DNA of 64,000 nt from Gonium pectorale (Eukaryota > Chlorophyta > Chlorophyceae > Chlamydomonadales > Volvocaceae), in assembly GCA_001584585.1 (NCBI GenBank), contig LSYV01000001.1, positions 27,069 through 91,068 on the forward strand, in the 5' to 3' direction. Made by a program: the position numbers and the translations under genes. This document shows positions 50,601-60,667 of this stretch, piece by piece (position 1 is the stretch's first letter; every line of letters starts with the position of its first letter). A model generated the notes under the pieces. The model was not told the DNA's origin. It saw only the letters and a list, made by a program, of their open reading frames with translations, and did not search any database.

Positions 50601-51295
50601 TGGAGGCAGCAAGCCTCGGAGGTACAGCCGGTCGCGTTCCGCGTCGGAGAAGGCTGCAACGCGGGGAGGTAGAAATGTCAAGACTAGCCCTGATCCTTGC
50701 AATACAACGCGCCCACTCTGAAAGCATGTATAAAGGATTGACCTTTGAGAGGATGGAGGTCGCCACGCAAGTAGGGTATGGTGCCCAACGACCGGGTAGA
50801 GGTTGTGCTGAAGTGGATGGGGCGGAGAGGTGGGGCCTGCCAACCTCATCACAATCCGCAAGGGACGCTCCGAAGCAGTGGTCACCGTATGTCCTGGGCC
50901 CTTCACGGTTGAATTGCAAACCCGCACGCGCGTCCCACTTCCACCACAGTCCCCAAACCCCACGCCCTTGCCCGCACAAAACCCAAACCCAAAACAACTC
51001 ACCCAGGCCTTTGTTATATTTTGGATGCCTGCATTGTATAGTGCGTCCATGTTAGTTCCGTGTCAGTCGGTTCGGCCCCCCGGGGCCCCACATTCGAGCC
51101 AGCTTACCGCTTACCGCATCAGGTCCACCCCGCTTATAACTTGCCGCACCCAGGGTGTTGTTGGGCGCCCTGACTTGTCCTCGTCCTCGGGCAAAGAGCC
51201 GAAGAAACGGCCCGAGAGCCCGCCCGAGGGGGCCGCCACCCTTTCGCCACTGATGCCATCGCAACCCCTCAGCAAAAGCGTATCCTTTATACTGC
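47623..51295 (-). CDS. Malic enzyme, at least 11 exons, 5' end not resolved
   Basis: Exons: about 51295-51115, 51028-51003 (26-base microexon), 50653-50511, 50216-49947, 49621-49388, 49020-48849, 48730-48618, 48526-48344, 48252-48130, 48060-47851, 47769-47623. All junctions are GT-AG and in phase; about 600 residues. It oxidatively decarboxylates malate to pyruvate and CO2. Signatures: [20 protein letters not shown] across the microexon, [23 protein letters not shown] (catalytic Tyr), [24 protein letters not shown] (catalytic Lys), FEDMAYDN (metal-binding Glu and Asp), [10 protein letters not shown] (metal-binding Asp), [14 protein letters not shown] (nucleotide fold), YIFPGVGLG. Odd points: the usual LSNPT is PLSAS and the usual QxNNxY is QCTSTY, so two substrate-contacting Asn are missing. 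NAD or NADP use cannot be told. The first exon is open upstream to a stop near 51345 and has no ATG, so an upstream exon, perhaps with a targeting peptide, is missing. Confidence 0.9.
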
Positions 51296-51299
51296 ATGC

Positions 51300-52878
51300 G
51301 GCCGGAACTCCTGCGCGAAGCAGGCTAGCCCTGAGTTGTGTTCGGTAACGCTCGACTCAGCGGCAATCGCACCAGAGATGAGGCGATGTTTCAGCCGCAG
51401 GAAAGAAAGCATTCTTCTAGCCGGCTCGCAGAATGAGGACAGTGGTTATGCGGGTTTGGCCATGAGCTGACAGCTGAATCGCCCTCAGCCCACTTTAGCA
51501 GGCGGCAACACTGAGAAATAGGTAAGCGGATATGGGTAAGGAGATGGGCAACGTGCGCCGTACGACATGCTGCTGGTAGTGCAGCCGCGTCCCATATGCA
51601 AGTCTGGTATCCGATGGGCCGGTGGCGGGGTCGGAGATCACAACAGCTTAAGTGAAGTAAAAAGAAGGCGCTGGTAAGCTGTCCCGTCCAAGCCAGGGGG
51701 GTTTGGGGACGTTTGGGGAGGAGGGGGAGAGGCGCCGAGTAACAAGAGAGGGAATGAGCCGTACGCGAGCGTCACATGCCGTGATCTGGAATCAGAAGAC
51801 CTGCCCTACAAGTGCAGTTGTGTTGCCGCGGGGTATGACGGAGCGGGTGGCTGTAGGGGGGCTTCTGACGGGTTCGGAAGCGGGAGACGACAGGCGGGTG
51901 GAGTCTGACAGGGCTGACAGAAATCGCCCCATGGCGTTGGTCCATGTCAAGTAATACGAGCTTCACAGGCACCTGAGACACGCGGTACTTGCAGACTCAG
52001 CTACTGGCATCGCCGTTGCGTCGCCTCTGGAGCGCGATACGGCTGTGCGGTCGTTAGGATTCCGCAAGGAGGCCACCTTGATGCCGTCAGCACAGACCCT
52101 GTGCGCCATCCCACAAAGCCCACCGTGTTGACGTGTTGAAAGATGCATGGCAGGACGCGTCAGGCCTGTTGCCGTGACATGTCACGGGTGCAGGCTCGAG
52201 CCGACGAGCGCCATAGCCAGCTGCCCTGATCCCTCGGCGATGATGAGTGCTGACCACCAACACAGTCCGCTAATAGCACTAAAATGCTCGGAGGATTCGC
52301 TGGCAATCAGTAGGAGATGGATTCGCGTCTCGAAATCAGCAGCGTGCGGCCGGAACGCCAAGGTCCGGGTGGTGGGGAGAGGGTCGTGTCGCAGCGCAGA
52401 GCTGTATGTACGGCGTGCAAGTCATTACAGCTGTCATTGAAGTTTGCCGTGTACGTAGCATAACATCTTACCACAGGGATGCCCCACACACAAGGTATGT
52501 ACAAAACTCCACGGAGGCACACGCACCTTCATATCACCTCACCTTACTGGGGCAGCGCTGTTAGCCGGAAAACAATGAACGGCCCGCGGGCCTAGCTACC
52601 AAGGGCACTAGACCAGACGATATGACACACGAGGCAGCGTCAAGGACCACAATCCTGTCCGGCGCACACAAGCCTCGTACACAGCGCAACTGCCTTCAAG
52701 TTGGTAGGCGACTGTTCATTGAAATACCCTATGCTGGATTCAACGCACCGTGAGCAGATATCTTCCTGCGCCGCCTTGCAATTGTTCTGTATTCATCAGT
52801 GTGCTCTGTGCTGCAAGGGCTGCGTGCAGCATACTACGTCCGACGACTCCTGCCGCACTTCATCCTGCCGCAGCGACT
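51300..52878. other. Spacer upstream of malic enzyme, no gene assigned
   Basis: May hold the missing first exon of the malic enzyme gene. Minus-strand frames near 51965 and 52148 are short and carry no recognised domain. Confidence 0.35.
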
Positions 52879-53612
52879 TCAGAGACACCGCACACCGCCG
52901 ATGGACACTTGGACGCCCGCGCAGAGGTAACTGGAAAGCGTTGGGGGCATCCACGCGGGCCCCTCAAGCACAGGCTTGCAGGCCACGTCCTCAAGATCGC
53001 CCATCGACACCGGCTCCAGGTTGTAGTGGTGGTGCTGGTGATAGTGGTGCATATGAATTTGCTGCCGGGCATTACCACCCGGTGGGGCGTGGCTCGCGGT
53101 GTGGCCGTTCTGGGCGCCCTGTGGAGGCTGCAGCCCGTTAACCTGCGTTGCAGCAAGGAGGCAAGGCAACGGGGGCGGGCGGCGGGCGGATCCGCAGCGT
53201 TGTGTAGGTTGGGTCAAGCATTCAGCATTGTACCGTATTAGCCAAGTACCATGTTCCCACGCTATGCTTAACAAGGATTGCCAAACTGAACTGTTGCGTT
53301 GGTGCGTAGCAAGCGCCCACTACCTGCCGTAACATTGCAACGCGACAACGTCCTGTCACCTAAGACATGCACATGCTGCAATGCGTCGCAGTGCAGCAAC
53401 ATGATAGTCGTCAAGAGCGCACGCAATGCGCATGATTCTGAGAATTCCAGGCGCACCGTGGACGTCCTCTGTCCGTCCATAGGGAAAAACCCATACAGCC
53501 CATATCGTTCTGCTTACGCGACTCCCCGCGGCTCACCCACCATCTGCGCCTCCGCCAGGGCCTCCACCTCCTCTTCGAGCCAAGTGGTCAACTGCTGCTG
53601 GGGGTTGGCCAT
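52879..53612 (-). CDS. Hypothetical small protein, two-exon model
   Basis: Exon 1 53612-53541 (MANPQQQLTTWLEEEVEALA...), intron with GTGGGT donor and CAG acceptor, exon 2 53142-52879. 111 residues; the join is in phase. The N-terminal part is an acidic helix; the middle is Gln/His-rich (HMHHYHQHHHY), then LEPVSMGDLEDVACKPVLEG. No family recognised. The frame and splice sites are plausible, but nothing confirms expression; the C-terminal end could be spliced further. Confidence 0.3.
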
Positions 53613-54059
53613 GACTGTTAGGAGAGTAGATGCCTGCAGTCAGGGATTGCCGGGGCCCAGGGGGCAAACATAAAGCGGAAAGCAGCAACACATGGCAAGA
53701 ATACACCGTTTTCAGAACACAGACCAGTAGCCAGTAGTTTGCAACCGACATGTACTACCGGCCCATGCATATCGGCTTGCATAAAGCTAGGTAAGGCATC
53801 TGCACCTGCGGGAGATGCTTTACTTCTGTCACCAGGTCAGGACTTGCCAGGTACGGGCTGCCCTTGCTAGGTTCTGATCGCACAGAACCCGTCGACGAGC
53901 GACGGCAAGGAGTGCGTATTCCGGGTTATGATACTACAACCGGTCTCCGCTCAAGGTGTGCATCATGCTGCTGCTGACCAGCAATTCCTAAGCGAGGTAA
54001 GCAAAACGAGCAGTCTTGTCGCACGGCAGACCGTCGCTTAGGTTATTGACAAAACGCAG
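53613..54059. other. Spacer, nothing seen
   Basis: No coding signal or repeat recognised. Confidence 0.4.
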
Positions 54060-54535
54060 TTGTGTCAGCTACGCAGCCGCTGACGCTGGACACACCCCCC
54101 TCTCCGCCCCAACAAATACCCACTAAGACAGCAATCAGACATGCCTGCATGGCGTATGCAGCCGGTGATGGAAACGCTGCAACGACAAAGCGGCGCCGGA
54201 GTCCCCAGGACACGCGGGTCACAACCCGGCAGCGGCAACACGGGGGGCTCCAGACCCTCCTGGGCTTCGCCGCGACCCAGGGGAAGCAGTCGAAGCACTG
54301 GCGCAACAGGCACTGTGTAGCTCCGCGCCACCCGTCAGGTTTGCTTGTTGGAGGCTGCTGGACGGGACCTCATGCTCGCCTACCTGCATGCGGACCTGCA
54401 GCACAGTCCGACGCGCTGTCAGCGGTGGCCTTTGGAGCATTGGCGGAGGCGGCTATGGAGCTCCTGAAGCCTTTCAATTTGCAGCAGGAGGCAGGCGGCG
54501 GGTTGATCACCTGCGGACCACGCGCTCAGTCGCAG
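54060..54535 (+). repeat. Repeat family D, copy 2
   Basis: Homologous to 22070-22536. Interrupted at its junction with family C by the insertion 54536-54883; the junction is intact in copy 1 (GTCGCAGGGTGCC at about 22535). Confidence 0.6.
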
Positions 54536-54883
54536 AAAAACAATAACCAGAAACGGGGAAGGCAGCCTCTACGGACATACACACCCGAGGGTGTGATGTT
54601 TCCAGCAGGGCGCCGAGTACAGGGCATGGCGGGCGAGGTATACGAGCAGACGCCCCCCCCCCGCGGTGTTACCAGAATAGTTACCTGACGATAAGTAGAG
54701 GGTCCGGCAAGCGGTCGACGAAGGGGCCAGTCCATCGGCGGCTAGCGGTTACCATTCTGGTTCTCTTTTTTTTCATTCGCGGGTCGCCCAGCCCGCATCC
54801 CCGAACCGCCGATCGGCATAATACAGACCTGGAATGGATGAGAGAAAGAGAAACACGGAGTCAGGAACCGTCGGCGCTCCAAG
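54536..54883 (-). mobile_element. Retroelement 3' end (type B), 348 bp, 9-bp duplication
   Basis: Flanked by CAGTCGCAG at 54527-54535 and 54884-54892. Minus-strand order: CAGGTCTGTATTATGCCGAT, GGATGCGGGCTGGGCGACCC, GATGGACTGGCCCCTTCGTC, then tail module B and a T-run. Nearly identical to 21700-21984. The uninterrupted target is present at about 22532-22540. Confidence 0.9.
54757..54773 (+). mobile_element. 17-bp tail-only insertion nested in the 348-bp insertion
   Basis: CTGGTTCTCTTTTTTTT, the extreme 3' end of the tail module, sits between CATT at 54753-54756 and 54774-54777. The homologous positions at 21767-21777 (reverse strand GGTTACCATTCGCGGG) lack it and have a single CATT. Confidence 0.75.
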
Positions 54884-54892
54884 CAGTCGCAG

Positions 54893-55483
54893 GGTACCCG
54901 CTGAGTTTGGTGGTTGTGTTCGGGGTGTAGAGGGTTGGAAGGCATTCTCAGTAGAGAAGCCCTGGGGCGCATAGGGCTCCCGACCGATAACAACTGGCTG
55001 AGCGCTGAGGGTGGAAGGGAGGGGCCAGGGTCCCCGGTGAGCGCATTCCCGGAGCGTATTCCCGATGCTGCTCCCGGTTGTTTCCCGATGCCGCGCCTCC
55101 CGGTGGTCCTGTGCATGGATGGACCACATGGCCTAGTGGTTTGACGGGTTTATTAGCCCGAACCGGCCAAGTCCCTGGCTGACTGTGTCCCCAAGCCCAG
55201 CCCGTGGCCCCGACCCGGCCCGAATGTCCGACTGGGAGAGACAAGGGGTTGCTGGCGACGCGTGGGCCGACGGGGACGGCAGTGGGCGCATGCGTGGAAG
55301 CGGCCGCGAAGAAGCTGTGGTCCCATCCCACCGCCCGGCCCGTGCATACCAGATGCGATGATGAAGAGAGGAGGGTGACATGGTTGTGTTCGGGGTGGGG
55401 GTGGAGGTGGAGGTATTTTTTTGGAGGGGTTTTGGAGGTGGTTTGGGGGGCTGTGCACTCGGGCTTACTTGATTTTTCCTGTG
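54893..55483. repeat. Family C start, then unassigned spacer
   Basis: GGTACCCGCTGAGTTTGGTGGTTG at 54893 continues family C after the insertion, for about 60 bp. The rest to 55380 shows no gene; 55380-55460 is G/T rich (GGTGTGGAGGT-type) like family C. Confidence 0.45.
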
Positions 55484-56010
55484 GTAAGGTTACAGCAGGC
55501 GGAGAGGCGAGAAAGGGTGCAGACATCGGGAGAGACAGATAGCCCTCCCGTGACGAGAACCACCTAAACCCTAACCTAACTACCGTACACCACGGTAGCC
55601 AAGACCAAACCGCGACGGCACACACACGAAGAGAAGGAGCCGTGCACCTAAAGACCACTGAAGAGGAAGGCGGGACGTGGCAGGACGATTCAGCTTTTTT
55701 AAAAGGAGACGAGGAGATGGATGCAAGGACAGGAGAGAAATACGCCATTAGGACTCGAGGAGCACAGGAGCAAGACATCCCCCTCCCCTAGCAAAAGCTT
55801 GAAACCCGACCCATATCCCCACTGCAATCGGCCGAACAGACGGCACCGGCCCCATAAGGGGAGCAGCACTGCAAAACACGCCAGAACGCACAACCGCACC
55901 ACCACCACAACCACCACGCACCACCTAAACCACCACGCAACCCGAACTCCATGCCCAACCACCAAGCTCAGCGAGCACCCTGCGATTGTCTTGGTTCGCG
56001 GTGCTCCTCC
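55484..56010 (-). repeat. Repeat family C, copy 3
   Basis: Colinear with 38524-39000: GGTTACAGCAGGCGGAGAGGC, GAGAACCACCTAAACCCT, GACGGCACACACACGAAGAG, CCCCCTCCCCTAGCAAAAGC, ACCACCAAGCTCAGCGAGCA. Contains an extra TTTTTTAAAAGG near 55694. Confidence 0.75.
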
Positions 56011-56081
56011 CCTCTTGGGGCCGACGCAGTTAATTACTTGATCCGCAGGTTTGTAATCGGGGTCGGTTTTTTTTTTGAAAG

Positions 56082-56345
56082 AACGATAACCAGAAACGGG
56101 GAAGGCAGCCTCTACGGACATACACACCCGAGGGTGTGATGTTTCCAGCAGGGCGCCGAGTACAGGGCATGGCGGGCGAGGTATACGAGCAGACGCCCCC
56201 CCCCCCCGCGGTGTTACCAGAATAGTTACCTGACGATAAGTAGAGGGTCCGGCAAGCGGTCGACGAAGGGGCCAGTCCATCGGCGGCTAGCGGTTACCAT
56301 TAGCGGGTCGCCCAGCCCGCATCCCCGAACCGCCGATCGGCATCG
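56082..56345 (-). mobile_element. Retroelement 3' end (type B), about 264 bp, possible 5-bp duplication
   Basis: Near-identical to 54536-54838 without the 17-bp nested insert. GAAAG at 56077-56081 and 56346-56350 is a possible target duplication, short enough to be chance. Confidence 0.8.
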
Positions 56346-56650
56346 GAAAGGAATAGGAGAAGGGGTTCGGGTTTTCGGCTCTTGTTAGGAGAGGGGGTTC
56401 CTTGGTCCCTGTCTCTTTCTCTCCTGTCCTTTGCGGTAGATTCCTCTTCTCCTTTGGTTTCGTCGGTCCATGTTCACAATCTGCGGTCTGTGCCTGCCGT
56501 CGGTGTTTAGTCTTATTGCCGTGGTGCGCTGTAGTTGGTGCACGGTTTCGGACTTTCGGTGGTTCTCGTAACGGGAGGGCTATCTGTCCCTCTCGATGTC
56601 TGCGCCCTTTGTCGCCTTTCATCCTGCACCCTTTCCACAGATAAAGGCCC
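56346..56650 (+). repeat. Repeat family C, copy 4
   Basis: Plus-strand copy: GGGGTTCGGGTTTTCGGCTC, GGTTCTCGTAACGGGAGGGC, GTCTGCGCCCTTTGTCGCC, ending ACCCTTTCCACAGATAAA. Faces copy 3, so the two flank the type B insertion in opposite orientation. Confidence 0.7.
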
Positions 56651-57577
56651 CTTTCTCTCCTCTTTTCCTCAGGATCGGCCGGACGCGCCTGCGTAGTACG
56701 GCACGCTGATGTCCCCATCTTGCCAAGCGACACTGCGCAGCGAGACAGCCAGTCCTTGCATCGCCGCGACAGGCGGCTCGCGTGTCCGCTCCCGGCTGCC
56801 CTCCGCTTAGTCTGTGCGCATACGATGCCGCTCACCAGCTCGACGCCAGAGCGGGTCCACCAGCCAGCGAGGGGGGTCCAGACATTATCCAGCAAGCGAG
56901 GCCGTGCCAGGCCAGGGCCCGGCGATGGCAGGCAAGCAAATGGGAGGTGCGGCAAAGTTAGGCTTGCATTGGCTCGGACAAACTTTTGATGCTACGAGGA
57001 CGGGGAGAAACTGCCGGTAGTTTTCATCTGCTTCAACCTCATTCGCCCGTGTTCGTTGGTGCGGACCAAACCAGGGTAACTGCGGCCTCAAGGCCAGCTT
57101 GTGGCAAACCGAGAATGTGCATCCCTTCCGTACCACGGCAAAGGATGCTCAGGGTGCCGCAAGTAGTATTTCCATCCCCTCGGCAAGGCGCGCACCCAGG
57201 GACACAACACAGCACATGAACATCTATCCAGGCCCCCCTCCACGGGCAGAGGCCGTGTGTTGTAAAGCTTACAGCCATGGCAATGTTGCATCCATTGTAT
57301 CGGTCTGTATCCGTTCGTACCAGCTGTAGTCCGCCCGCATTTAAACTATGCCCAGGGCTAGGCTGCTGGCTTGAACGTTGTACGGTACGCTTCCAAAACA
57401 TGTGCCAGGTAAGCATGCCAGGTCTCAACACCTACATAAGAATGCGTCCTGCACGGCTCCTTCCTGTGCCTTCCCGCACGAATCCGCCACCGTATCTCCT
57501 GTACGCGTAGAGCACTGCCTCACACGTCTGCAAAGCCACTAAGCCTCCTCAACCCGGATCCAAAGGCGTGGTTCAGC
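56651..57577. other. 3' flank of isopropylmalate isomerase gene, no gene seen
   Basis: Contains TTACA (minus TGTAA) at 57269-57273, about 305 bases past the stop, a candidate poly(A) signal. No coding signal. Confidence 0.45.
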
Positions 57578-59269
57578 TTACGCCACTTTGATCATGCCCT
57601 GCCTGCGGGCGTACTCGAAAATGCCGCCAGCGTCAATGACCGGCCCCGCCTGCAAAGGGCAAAGCAGGATTGATGCAGGATTGATGTATCAAGGGAGGTG
57701 ATGATGCCTAGCTACCCCTACACATCACGTACCTCGCCAATCTCCTGAAGCGGGTAGGTCTTCCCCGTGCTATGATCTGTCAGCACATTCTTGTCCATGT
57801 CGACCGTTACCTCGGTGCCTGTTCATGGCGCCACGGCAACCGTGCAAGCGGTCGACTGAGGTGACGAGGACGTGACGTCGCTACATAGCCAAGCGTCGAC
57901 CGATTGATAGGACCGTGCCCAACGCCGTTCACGAGAGGGAAAGCAGCCCGTGCATACTCACCGGTCTTCAGCACGTCACAAAGGCGGACGCCCGTCTCGC
58001 ACGGATACAGCTCTCCCCTGCAAGCGGAGGAATTTCGCAGCAAGGGTACAAAGGCAAGGAGCGATCCATAAGCAAATAGGCTAAGCTTGCATGTCCGGAC
58101 CCGTCCATCCGGGCCAACACGCCCGGGAGACCCATACAGGCCTGACTGAATAGCCGCAACCACACGCCCATATTAATTCGCTTGAAAGGTCTGGAGACAA
58201 GTCGCAACGACCCGCGGGTCTCAGCAAAGTTTGAACGTACGTGGCAATGCAGTTACGAAAGAAGATCCGTGCGTAGGACTCCGCCACGCAGACCTTGGCA
58301 CCTTCATAAGGAACAGATCAATAGGCAAGGAGGGTATATGCTTGTTTGCTGGCATGTGGGAGCAACAACCGACGCCTGCGTCATGCTAAGATGCATGAGC
58401 TCAGAAGCATGAAAGCAGCAGTTAATAGCCCATTGCATTGTTGAGCAGCCGTTGACAGTTCCTTGCATCGTAACGGCAAGCATACTGTATTGCCGTCATT
58501 CGGCCTAGGGTTGGGCTACGGTGTTCCCTCCCGGCTCCCCATCCATGACCGGGCCGTACAGCATTGCCATGCCCATGCTATCCAAAAGGCATCGAAGACA
58601 CTCGCGGCAGCCTTGTAACAGGTTGTACAGGCGGTCATGTTGCTTCCGTCATCTATCCTAAACCCTACGTGGAAGCTTGACGCCCTCCTAACCTGCTGCT
58701 CCGAGGGAGACCGGCGCGTGCTCCCGAGATGAACCGCAGCCGAAGTTCTGACCTCCAATGATTACGGGGTATTCGGTCTTCATCTCGCCCTCCTTCACAT
58801 ACCTGCAAAGCGCGCCATGCAGTTGCTACGTACACGGTTTCACCTCCGCCACCACGGGGCCCACCTCTCCGGGTAGAGGTCATCCGGCAGACCTATGAGC
58901 GCGTAACTGCCCAGCTTTTCGTACTCCTCCGGCTGCGGGGCGAGCAGGGGTCGGCACTCGATTGAACCGGAGAGAGGCACGAAGGCAACCCGTGCGCAGG
59001 CCGCTCGTACCTTAGAAGGAACCAGCGTGAGATACTCTGCTGGAATGATCTGGTCGGTATCGATGTTCTGCGCCAAGTACGCCCGATGTATGTGTGCGGC
59101 GCCACGAGAAAAGCCCAATCCAGCCATGATTACTTACGTCACGAGTCACAAAGCATTTTCCGCGAATGACGCGCGGCTCGCCTTCGCTCCTGCTGACCTT
59201 GGCTTGCACACAGACCGCCGCTCGGCGGCTCGGCCTGGCTGCCAGGACTGGGCACCTTTGGAGCAGCAT
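57578..59269 (-). CDS. leuD: 3-isopropylmalate dehydratase (isomerase) small subunit, 8 exons
   Basis: Exons: 59269-59138, 59067-59011, 58932-58865, 58802-58693, 58301-58241, 58017-57962, 57818-57733, 57649-57578. All introns are GT-AG, phases fit; 213 residues. With the large subunit and its 4Fe-4S cluster it isomerises 2-isopropylmalate to 3-isopropylmalate in leucine synthesis, in the plastid. Residues 1 to about 24 ([20 protein letters not shown]) look like a plastid transit peptide. The swivel-domain signatures follow: [55 protein letters not shown] (substrate-binding GCGSSREH), [20 protein letters not shown] and [20 protein letters not shown] near the C terminus. Length and motif order match plant small subunits; nothing is missing. 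Confidence 0.95.
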
Positions 59270-60005
59270 CGTTATAGGTGTGTGTGCCTACCGCGTTGCT
59301 GAGCGAGCGACTCCACTGCCTGCTGGGCACGCGGCCATTTGTCGTGCAGTTGCCCCAACGTGCCGGTTGCACCGGCCTGGGATTACAACAAAGATGGGTA
59401 CTCTCTCAAAGGGCGTGTGACCTTCTTCTTGAGGGTTCGTGACTCATCACAGTATCAGTCTCAACTTCCTCGATGAGAGCGGGCTCCCGCTTGAAGGCTA
59501 AGGAAAACTTATGACACGCGAATGCGGATATTAGGTCGAGAAAGCCTGCACCCGGGCATAGAGGGAACATGGCCACGAGTTCTTGCAAGGCAAAACACAT
59601 GCCCTACATGCCTTCACATGAGGTAAAAGGATTGTGGATGGATGAATTTGCTGCCCGGTGCCGCTCAAAAGCGTGCGGGGTAAGGCATGGGAGGGCTTCC
59701 CGGGGGAAATACACCCGGAGTATCCGTTGCCCCTCGTCCGCGTCAGCCCCCACGCTGAAAGAGATGACCTGCGGGGGGGGGGGCGGGCGTGATAGAAAAG
59801 GGGAGCAGGCTGATAACGCACGTTTGGGGTAGGAGTAAGGGAGCTCAGGGTTTGCCTGCAGGCGGTTACGATGGGTCAATGGGTCGCTGTACCCTACGTT
59901 CTGCGCATTGGCGCTTATGTTGCATTACAGAGTATATCTTTTCATATATGATTATGCCTCCACCTGCCAGGGGTATTAGGCGGTGTGTTGAGAAGACTGT
60001 TACTA
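59270..60005. other. Upstream region of isopropylmalate isomerase gene
   Basis: Promoter and spacer. A minus-strand frame near 59770-59610 (VISFSVGADADEGQRILRVY) after a CCCCGCAG acceptor-like site could be an exon of an unknown gene; no family recognised. Confidence 0.35.
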
Positions 60006-60667
60006 TGTCAGGAGATAATAGGTTCCTTGATGTAGTACGTTCCGTGGGTTCCGTTAGTGTTCGGGGTACCCTGGGTTTGGCACGCCGTGTCAGTTGGTAG
60101 TTGCCACGTGTCATATCTGCGTGAGTATCACCTGTGTTTGGTGTCACATTGGATGTATCTTGGTATCGTGTATCCAGCTAGCGTGCTGAGAGCAGTGCTC
60201 GTGGTACTTGTCGTGGTGTGAGGGCCTTATGTTTGGCCCCGGTGTTAGGCCGCGGACCTGCGAGGTGCCGCAGGTCCGGGCGTTGCTACGTTAGTTGGCT
60301 GCGCGACTATTGCACTACTGGTCGTTTACCCGATAGGCTGAAGGAGTTCCAGCGCAGCCGTCGAGGCAAGGAGGCCTCCGGAAGCTGGCAGCCATCGTTC
60401 CGAGAGGTTGCAGCGGCACCTCTGGTATACATCTGGTCGTTCTCTGGTCGTTCTCTGGTCGTTCTAAGCTTGGTGCAGCTAACCGATTGTCATCAGCGTA
60501 CCTGGGTCGTGGCCGCCCTGGTTCACCGGATCCTGGCCATCAGTTTGTAATACGCAGTTGGTAGTGATTCTACCCCTGGAGCCCGAGTTGGTAACGCATC
60601 GCAGTGCTTGTTTGTAGTTGGACCTGTGTTGGCTTGTATCGCCTTCGCCCCCCCCCCTCCTTTTTTT
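60006..60667 (+). repeat. Terminal direct repeat, left copy (662 bp)
   Basis: TGTCAGGAGATAATAGGTTC to a C-run and T-run. Nearly identical to 62914-63476, which lacks about 90 bp around 60398-60489 and a few smaller pieces. Includes the perfect inverted repeat CGGACCTGCGAGGTGCCGCA-GGTCCG. Confidence 0.9.

Noticed and set aside
59604..59879. Exon upstream of the isopropylmalate isomerase gene
   Set aside because: The acceptor-like site and open frame are not enough; no family match and no partner exon found.
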